Shown piece after piece: positions 59,127 through 64,000 of a DNA stretch of 64,000 nucleotides. The translations under genes were made by a program, and so were the position numbers. The notes under the pieces are model-generated. The model was given only the letters and a program-made list of their open reading frames with translations. It was not told the DNA's origin and did not search any database. Each line of letters begins with the position of its first letter. The stretch's first letter is position 1. Source of the DNA: an uncultured Prevotellaceae bacterium (lineage in GTDB: Bacteria; Bacteroidota; Bacteroidia; Bacteroidales; Muribaculaceae); the NCBI GenBank assembly GCA_947306175.1, contig CAMZFV010000001.1, forward strand, positions 62,001 through 126,000. Direction: 5' to 3'.

Positions 59127-61670
59127 ATGAAAGATTATTTGCGACATATCGGATGCCTGATGGCGCTCATTTTCATGACTACCGTGGGGGCATGGGGTCA
59201 ACAGGTGGCGGTGACCCAGATTACGGGACTAGTGCGTGATTCGTTGACGCGTGATGGGGTGGCCTATGCGTCGATATCGCTTATGGGAACCAGTGAGGGC
59301 ACCTTGGCCAACGATAAGGGCGGTTTCACCATCAACACGCGAGCCAGTTTCTCCAAATTGCGGGTCACGGCGATGGGCTATGCCAGCAAGGAAGTCACCG
59401 TCAAGACAGGGCAGGGAAGTGTCGTCCTCATTGACTTGGTGCCCAGTGGTGTGGAACTGGACGAGGTGGTTGTTCGCAAGGGCAAGGAGAAATACAGCAA
59501 GAAGAACAATCCGGCTGTTGACATGATAAAAAAGCTGCGGGCCAAGCGTGACGATAATGACCCACGGCGTTTCCCCCACTATGGCTATACCCAGTATGAG
59601 CGAATGATGGTGGGGTTCGGTAACCTGGATGATATTGTCAAACGTCCAGAGGACCAGCAGTGGATTGACCAGTATGCCGATACCTCTTTGCTGACGGGAA
59701 AACGGGTGTTGCCGTTCTCCATCAAGGAAACCGTGGCACGTGACTACTACAGCAACGACCCCGATACCCACAAGCAGATCATCATCGGCACCAAAAGTGC
59801 TGGTATCGACGAACAGATTGACCAGACCAATATCAAGAAGGTGCTGGACGACTTCATGGGCGAAGTGGACATTTTCCAGAACGACGTGACACTGCTGACC
59901 AACCGATTCGTCAGCCCCTTGTCACGTATTGCCGTGGATTTCTATAAGTTCTACCTCAACGACACAGTGATGGTTGACGGTGAGCGGTGCGCTGTGTTGA
60001 GTTTCGTGCCGTTCACGCCACAGACGTTCGGTTTCCTGGGGCGCCTGTATGTGTCGCTTGAGGATACCACCATGTTCATCAAGCGGGTGTCGATGGGCGT
60101 TCCCTACGACATCAACCTCAACTATGTGGAGCGCATGAGCATCGTTCAGGACTTTGAACGGGCGCTCAACGGCTCACGCCTCAAGGTGCGTGACAACGTG
60201 GAAATCAGCATGAAGCTGATGCCAGGAGTACCTGAGGTGTTTGCCCGTCGTGAGACCAGTTACCGTGACCACAACTTCGAGCGTCCCGAGAACAGTGTGC
60301 TCAACAACAAGGCTGAACAGACCGTTGAGAGCAGTGCTCCGTATATGCCTGACGAGTTCTGGCAGGAATACCGTCCGCCTGAGGTGCGCACCACGACCGC
60401 TACCATGAAGAACCTGATGCAGCGCCTGCGGGGGTCTAAGTTGTTCTATTGGGCAGAGCAGTTCGTGGTGGTCATGGTCAACGGTTATGTCCCGACGGCC
60501 AAGGTGAGCAAATTTGACATTGGCCCGTTGAATACGCTCATCAGCGGCAACTCGCTGGAGGGTGTGCGGTTGCGCCTGGGTGGCATGACGACCGTCAACC
60601 TGAGCCGTCATTGGTTTGCCCGTGGGTATGTGGCCTATGGCACGCGTGACAAGAAGTTCAAGTATATGGGCTCGCTGGAATACTCTTTCACTCCTAAAAA
60701 GGCGATGGATCAGGAATTCCCAATTCACAGCCTGCGCTTGACCCACCGCTATGATGTGGACAAACTCGCCCAGCATTACCTCTACACCAACCAGGACAAC
60801 GTCTTTCTCACGCTCAGACGGCATAAGGACGTGAGGATGCAATACTTGCGCACAACCCGCCTGGAGTACCGCCACGAGTGGTATAACCACTTCTCGGTGG
60901 GGTTTGGCATCGAGCACAACATCCACGAAGCGACCCAGTATGTGCCGTTTATCTATGCTGACGGCATTTCGCGTCATCGTTACACCGAGGCTGGTTTTAC
61001 TGCCCAGTTGCGTTATGCCCCTGGCGAGACGTTCTATCAGGCGCGTTCTTACCGCATTCCCATCAATATGGATGCGCCAATTATCACTCTTAACCAGACT
61101 TATATGCCCAAAGGGTTTATGGGTAGTCTGCATGAGGTCAACAAGACCGAATTGGGCTTGCAGAAGCGCTTCTGGTTCTCGGCCTTCGGATATGCCGACG
61201 TCATCATCAAGGGCGAGAAGGTTTGGAGTAAGGTGGCTTACCCCGACCTGCTGATGCCTAACGTCAACCTGTCTTACACCGTCCAACCTGAGAGTTATGC
61301 CCTGATGAAACCCATGGAGTTCATCAACGATCAGGCCCTGTCGTGGGATTTGACCTATTGGGGCAACGGTGTGCTGATGAACCGTCTGCCGTTCATCAAG
61401 CGGCTGCGCCTGCGCGAAGTGCTCACGCTGCGTGGCTTGTGGGGCAGCCTCAGCGACAAGAATAATCCAGCCATGAGTGGAGACCTATTCCTGTTCCCTG
61501 CCGACGTACCTTGCCAGCCGATGGGCAATAAGCCCTATATGGAGGCAGGCGTGGGCCTCGACAACATCTTGACCATCCTGCGCGTCGATTATGTCTGGCG
61601 TCTCAACTACCGCGACCACGCCGGCACCGACCGCCACGGCATCCGCGTACAGCTCCATTTCAATTTCTAG
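59127..61670 (+). CDS. Outer-membrane protein: carboxypeptidase-regulatory-like domain plus DUF5686 barrel
   Basis: 847 residues from ATG 59127. Signal peptide MKDYLRHIGCLMALIFMTTV. A CarboxypepD_reg-like domain follows (ITGLVRDSLTRDGVAYASIS ... LRVTAMGYASKEV). Then comes a long DUF5686 region ending in beta-strands and a C-terminal aromatic Phe (RVQLHFNF), typical of an outer-membrane barrel. Function unknown; relatives are widespread in Bacteroidota. An ATG at 59025 would add 34 residues but runs through the promoter box and lacks signal-peptide character, so it was not used. It is divergent from the LptF/G gene. Confidence 0.87.
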   Translation: MKDYLRHIGCLMALIFMTTVGAWGQQVAVTQITGLVRDSLTRDGVAYASISLMGTSEGTLANDKGGFTINTRASFSKLRVTAMGYASKEVTVKTGQGSVVLIDLVPSGVELDEVVVRKGKEKYSKKNNPAVDMIKKLRAKRDDNDPRRFPHYGYTQYERMMVGFGNLDDIVKRPEDQQWIDQYADTSLLTGKRVLPFSIKETVARDYYSNDPDTHKQIIIGTKSAGIDEQIDQTNIKKVLDDFMGEVDIFQNDVTLLTNRFVSPLSRIAVDFYKFYLNDTVMVDGERCAVLSFVPFTPQTFGFLGRLYVSLEDTTMFIKRVSMGVPYDINLNYVERMSIVQDFERALNGSRLKVRDNVEISMKLMPGVPEVFARRETSYRDHNFERPENSVLNNKAEQTVESSAPYMPDEFWQEYRPPEVRTTTATMKNLMQRLRGSKLFYWAEQFVVVMVNGYVPTAKVSKFDIGPLNTLISGNSLEGVRLRLGGMTTVNLSRHWFARGYVAYGTRDKKFKYMGSLEYSFTPKKAMDQEFPIHSLRLTHRYDVDKLAQHYLYTNQDNVFLTLRRHKDVRMQYLRTTRLEYRHEWYNHFSVGFGIEHNIHEATQYVPFIYADGISRHRYTEAGFTAQLRYAPGETFYQARSYRIPINMDAPIITLNQTYMPKGFMGSLHEVNKTELGLQKRFWFSAFGYADVIIKGEKVWSKVAYPDLLMPNVNLSYTVQPESYALMKPMEFINDQALSWDLTYWGNGVLMNRLPFIKRLRLREVLTLRGLWGSLSDKNNPAMSGDLFLFPADVPCQPMGNKPYMEAGVGLDNILTILRVDYVWRLNYRDHAGTDRHGIRVQLHFNF

Positions 61671-61722
61671 ATTAGGCATTAGGTTTTAGGCATTAGGCGT
61701 TAGGTTTTAGGTTTTATGCATT
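61670..61722. repeat. TTAGGC/TTTAGG array before dnaE
   Basis: TTAGGCATTAGGTTTTAGGC and further units, followed by GGCATCCGC at 61727-61735. Confidence 0.85.
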
Positions 61723-61825
61723 AGAGGGCATCCGCACTGTGATATTGTTAATAACTTTATTTTGGTGGATGGGATATTTGGTGTAATTTTACACTCTGCT
61801 ATTTGAGTGAATAGTTAACAATTTT

Positions 61826-61851
61826 GAGACGCAAAATTTTGCGTCTCTACA
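61826..61851 (+). repeat. GAGACGCAA palindrome in the dnaE leader
   Basis: GAGACGCAA, 4-base loop, TTGCGTCTC then TACA, 17 bp before the dnaE ATG. If transcribed, it would form a hairpin close to the start codon. Confidence 0.9.
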
Positions 61852-61868
61852 TAAACCATTTGAGCGAT

Positions 61869-64000
61869 ATGATACCATTTGTACATCTGCACGTACATTC
61901 ACAATACTCGATCCTTGACGGTATGGCGCCTGTCAAGGCGCTGGTCGATAAGGCGATAGCCGACGGGATGCGCGGTATGGCAATTACCGATCACGGCAAC
62001 ATGTATGGCATCAAGGAGTTTCACGACTATGTGGCCAAGTTGAACAAGAAGCGCGGTGATGACGAGAAGTTCAAGCCGATCTTCGGCTGCGAGGTATATG
62101 TGGCGTGGAAGGACCGTCATGACCGTAACGACAAGCGCGACAACGGTAACCACCTCATCCTGTTGGCTAAGAATCTAAAGGGCTACAAAAATCTGATCAA
62201 GATTGTGTCCCATGCCTGGACCGAGGGCATGTACTATCATCCCCGTACCGACCACAGCGAGTTGGAGAAATACCACGAGGGCATCATTTGCTGCTCGGCC
62301 TGCCTGGGCGGCGAGGTTCCGCAACTGATTATGGGCGGGCAGATGAATCAGGCGCGTGAGACGATACAGTGGTTCAAGAACGTATTTGGTGACGATTATT
62401 ACTTGGAGTTGCAGCGCCACAAGGCGACGGTGGCCCGCGCCAACCATGAGACCTACGAGAGGCAGTGCATGGTCAATGATGCCCTGATGCAGTTTGCCCG
62501 TGAGATGGACATCAAACTCATCTGCACCAACGACTCCCACTTCGTAAACGAAGAGGATGCCGATGCCCACGAGCGCCTGATCTGCGTATCGACAGGAAAG
62601 AAACTCACCGACGACAATGTGATGCTCTACAGCAAGCAGGAATGGTTTAAGACCCAAGAGGAGATGAACGGCGTGTTTGCAGATGTTCCCGAGGCGCTGC
62701 AGAACACCAACGAGATTCTCGACAAGGTGGAAATCTACAGCATCGACCATGCACCCATTTTGCCCGATTTCCCATTGCCTGACGGCTTTGACAACGAGGA
62801 CGATTACCTGCGCTATCTGGTCTATGAGGGCGCCAAGGAGCGTTGGCCCGAGCTTGATGACGAGCACCGTGAGCGCCTCGATTTTGAGTTGGAGACGATC
62901 AAGAACATGGGTTTCCCCGGTTACTTCCTCATTGTTCAGGACTATATCAAGATGGCGCCCAAATTGGGTTGCTCGGTGGGTCCGGGACGTGGTTCTGCGG
63001 CAGGTTCGGCTGTGGCTTATTGCCTGGGTATCACCAAGATTGACCCGATGAAGTATGACCTGCTGTTTGAGCGTTTCCTGAATCCCGACCGCATCTCATT
63101 GCCCGATATCGATACCGACTTTGATGATGACGGGCGTGCTGCGGTGCTGAACTATGTGACAGAGAAATATGGAGCGGATAAGGTCGCGCACATCGTCACC
63201 TACGGCACGATGGCTGCCAAGAGCGCCATCAAGGATGTCGCAAGAGTGGAAGACCTCTCGATTGCCGAAAGCAACCGTCTCGCCAAATTCATCCCCTCCA
63301 CTCCAAATGATATGCCTGAGGAGAAGTCGGGCAAGAAATACAAGATCACCGTTCATAACTGTCTTGAGTGCTTCAATGACTTCCGTGCTGAATTGGATAA
63401 CGAAGATCCCAGGGTGGGAGAGACCATCCGCTTTGCCGAGAAGCTTGAGGGCAGCATCCGCAGCACAGGCGTCCATGCGTGTGGCGTGATCATCGGTCAT
63501 GACCCCATTTCGGACTGGGTGCCTGTGAGCACCGCTACCGACAGCGATGGCGAGCGCATCATCGTGACCCAGTATGAGGGCGGTGTCATCGAGAGCACTG
63601 GGCTGATCAAGATGGACTTTTTGGGACTGAAAAACCTCTCCATCATCAAGGAGGCGCTAGCCAATATCAAATTGAACCACGGCATCGATATCGATATCGA
63701 GAACATTCCCGTTGACGACCCCAAGACCTACGAACTTTACTGCAAGGGCAAAACGGCTGCCACCTTCCAGTTTGAGTCGGCAGGTATGCAGAAGCATCTT
63801 ATTGACTTGCATCCCACTTGCTTTGAGGACCTGATTGCCATGAACGCCCTCTATCGTCCAGGCCCCATGGAATATATTCCGCAGTTCATCAACCGCAAAC
63901 ATGGGGTTGAACCCATCGAGTATGATATCCCCTGCATGGAAAAATACTTGAAGGAGACCTACGGAATTACCGTCTATCAGGAGCAGGTCATGCTCTTGTC
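61869..64000 (+). CDS. dnaE: DNA polymerase III alpha subunit, C-terminus beyond window
   Basis: About 710 codons are visible from the ATG at 61869; the frame is open to the right edge. The N-terminal PHP domain has VHLHVHSQYSILDG and AITDHGNMYG. The polymerase core has GCSVGPGRGSAAGSAVAYCLG and the catalytic PDIDTDF with D413 and D415. Further segments (HACGVIIG, VTQYEGGVIESTGLIKMDF) match DnaE rather than PolC. It is the replicative polymerase alpha subunit. A GAGACGCAA hairpin sits immediately upstream. No convincing TAnnTTTG promoter was found in the 198-bp gap. Confidence 0.95.
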   Translation, partial: MIPFVHLHVHSQYSILDGMAPVKALVDKAIADGMRGMAITDHGNMYGIKEFHDYVAKLNKKRGDDEKFKPIFGCEVYVAWKDRHDRNDKRDNGNHLILLAKNLKGYKNLIKIVSHAWTEGMYYHPRTDHSELEKYHEGIICCSACLGGEVPQLIMGGQMNQARETIQWFKNVFGDDYYLELQRHKATVARANHETYERQCMVNDALMQFAREMDIKLICTNDSHFVNEEDADAHERLICVSTGKKLTDDNVMLYSKQEWFKTQEEMNGVFADVPEALQNTNEILDKVEIYSIDHAPILPDFPLPDGFDNEDDYLRYLVYEGAKERWPELDDEHRERLDFELETIKNMGFPGYFLIVQDYIKMAPKLGCSVGPGRGSAAGSAVAYCLGITKIDPMKYDLLFERFLNPDRISLPDIDTDFDDDGRAAVLNYVTEKYGADKVAHIVTYGTMAAKSAIKDVARVEDLSIAESNRLAKFIPSTPNDMPEEKSGKKYKITVHNCLECFNDFRAELDNEDPRVGETIRFAEKLEGSIRSTGVHACGVIIGHDPISDWVPVSTATDSDGERIIVTQYEGGVIESTGLIKMDFLGLKNLSIIKEALANIKLNHGIDIDIENIPVDDPKTYELYCKGKTAATFQFESAGMQKHLIDLHPTCFEDLIAMNALYRPGPMEYIPQFINRKHGVEPIEYDIPCMEKYLKETYGITVYQEQVMLL

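Noticed and set aside
1..64000. Genomic island or prophage
   Set aside because: No integrase, transposase, tRNA target, phage gene or abrupt change of codon use was seen; housekeeping genes are spread over the entire window.

Overview
The window looks like chromosomal DNA from an anaerobic, gut- or rumen-type member of the order Bacteroidales (Bacteroidota). The main clues are the many promoters with a TAnnTTTG -7 box, AT-rich leaders without Shine-Dalgarno sites, paired methylmalonyl-CoA mutase genes, outer-membrane proteins typical of the phylum (LptD-like, carboxypeptidase-regulatory/DUF5686 barrel), secreted proteins with dockerin-like tails, and one tail resembling a type IX secretion sorting domain. 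The family (Muribaculaceae, Prevotellaceae or other) cannot be fixed from this sequence alone. I see no transposase, integrase, phage gene, rRNA, tRNA or CRISPR array.

Layout. 1-3115: a GH18 enzyme cut by the left edge and an unrecognised secreted propeller-like protein. 3468-7461: mutA-mutB (propionate/succinate interconversion). 7746-9095: a BspA-like (DUF285) repeat protein. 9156-15013: a GH2-GH3 glycosidase pair. 15120-21040: amino-acid/cation symporter, rsgA, an M16 peptidase and 5-formyl-THF cyclo-ligase. 21292-23883: a large secreted protein whose signal peptide contains an in-frame stop. 24615-26573: ribosomal protein S1. 26775-34535: a hydrogen locus, with hydB-hydA-hydC on the plus strand facing hydG, a zeta-toxin-like kinase gene and hydF on the minus strand. 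34766-38864: lptD, a YiiX-like amidase and a LysE-type exporter. 39115-41218: ptb-buk. 41360-42490: tatA-tatC. 42762-47254: three secreted dockerin-tailed proteins. 47620-53077: CPA2 antiporter, MgtC-like protein and a ClpC without its N-domain. 53232-59024: secreted endonuclease I, HD hydrolase, ribBA and an LptF/G permease. 59127-61670: a DUF5686 protein. 61869 to the right edge: dnaE.

How it fits together. The gene set suggests a saccharolytic fermenter: glycosidases feed sugars in, MutAB leads to propionate, Ptb-Buk makes ATP from an acyl-CoA, and the HydABC enzyme can discharge electrons as H2, with HydF and HydG as maturases. HydE is not in the window.

Most unusual features. (1) Five secreted proteins with unrelated bodies end in the same two-repeat dockerin-like tail, and four copies of one uncharacterised module and three of another are shared among the secreted proteins. 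(2) The intergenic regions are a mosaic of short repeat families: TTAG-type telomere-like arrays, a GAGACGCAA/TTGCGTCTC palindrome (once inside a gene), a GCCGTGAC palindrome flanking rsgA, a GGCATCCGC nonamer, AACTTGGACAAC hairpins and a degenerate palindrome array at 46130-46275. (3) A P-loop kinase gene is translationally coupled to hydF inside the hydrogenase-maturase operon.
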